This document shows, in pieces, positions 5,754-5,897 of a stretch of 5,897 nucleotides of DNA; positions within the stretch are counted from its first letter, which is position 1, and each line of letters starts with the position of its first letter. The position numbers and the translations under genes were made by a program. The notes beneath the pieces are model-generated. The model saw only the letters and a list, made by a program, of their open reading frames with translations. It was not told the origin of the DNA and did not search any database. Source of the stretch: an uncultured Desulfobacterium sp. (GTDB taxonomy: Bacteria; Desulfobacterota; Desulfobacteria; Desulfobacterales; Desulfobacteraceae); the NCBI GenBank assembly GCA_937124525.1, contig CAKZLA010000511.1, forward strand, positions 1-5,897, given 5' to 3'.

Positions 5754-5897
5754 TTAAAGGCAACTGTAGCGAAAAATTTCATAAGGTATATCATGGAACT
5801 CGCTGATGATAATTGCCATAGTGGTGAGTAAGGTAATCCGACAATCAGTCCCCGAGCTGCACACTCTGCAAGTCAGGCACCCCAAACACAGAACTGG
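5754..5897 (-). CDS. Open frame at right edge, cut by the window; identity unknown
   Basis: Read on the minus strand from the right edge, 47 residues are open before a TAA at 5756-5754. The first visible part has four cysteines at three-residue spacing (CLGCLTCRVC), and the end reads EFHDIPYEIFRYSCL. The family is not recognised. The Cys spacing resembles metal or iron-sulfur sites, but over so few residues it may be chance, and a plus-strand frame through the same bases is also open. The segment is more GC-rich than the stretch to its left. Either this is the 3' end of a gene whose body lies outside the window, or it is not coding. Confidence 0.22.
   Translation of the reverse strand, partial: PVLCLGCLTCRVCSSGTDCRITLLTTMAIIISEFHDIPYEIFRYSCL

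Noticed and set aside
1..5897. CRISPR array, tRNA or rRNA genes
   Set aside because: There are no regularly spaced repeats of 25-40 bases, and no cloverleaf with a T-arm or conserved rRNA segment was seen on either strand.

Overview
The window looks like a chromosomal segment from a Gram-negative, low-to-moderate GC bacterium. The DsrE-like protein, the four-cysteine flavoprotein and the AarF/UbiB style fit a sulfate-reducing deltaproteobacterium (Desulfobacterota) best. That assignment is an inference from gene flavour, not from a marker gene.

Layout, left to right: (1) the 3' part of a monofunctional heme catalase on the plus strand, cut by the left edge and visibly richer in G+C than the rest; (2) ten bases after its stop, a 60-base imperfect inverted repeat with the architecture of an integron attC site (59-base element); (3) a small DsrE/DsrF-like protein on the plus strand, starting 31 bases after the end of the attC core; (4) a spacer, then a possible 33-residue ORF with a strong Shine-Dalgarno; (5) a complete patatin-like phospholipase on the minus strand, converging on and overlapping the small ORF; (6) a divergent control region with a 20-base-period tandem repeat just before the next start; (7) a complete AarF/UbiB atypical kinase on the plus strand; (8) a convergent intergenic region holding two terminator-like hairpins, one per flanking gene; (9) a flavodoxin-fold NAD(P)H-dependent oxidoreductase with an iron-sulfur-flavoprotein-type cysteine cluster on the minus strand; (10) about 580 bases of AT-rich sequence without a convincing gene but with four inverted repeats; (11) a more GC-rich right edge with short open frames on both strands that cannot be assigned.

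The genes do not form one operon or pathway. Catalase (peroxide removal), the flavoprotein (electron transfer) and the DsrE-like protein (sulfur or thiol chemistry) are compatible with redox or oxygen-stress functions. AarF/UbiB (quinone or lipid homeostasis) and patatin (lipid hydrolysis) are membrane-lipid related and share a divergent promoter region.

The most notable observation is the attC-like element directly behind the catalase gene. It suggests that the catalase end, and perhaps the DsrE-like gene, belong to an integron cassette array or its remnant. No integrase and no second attC are visible in this window.
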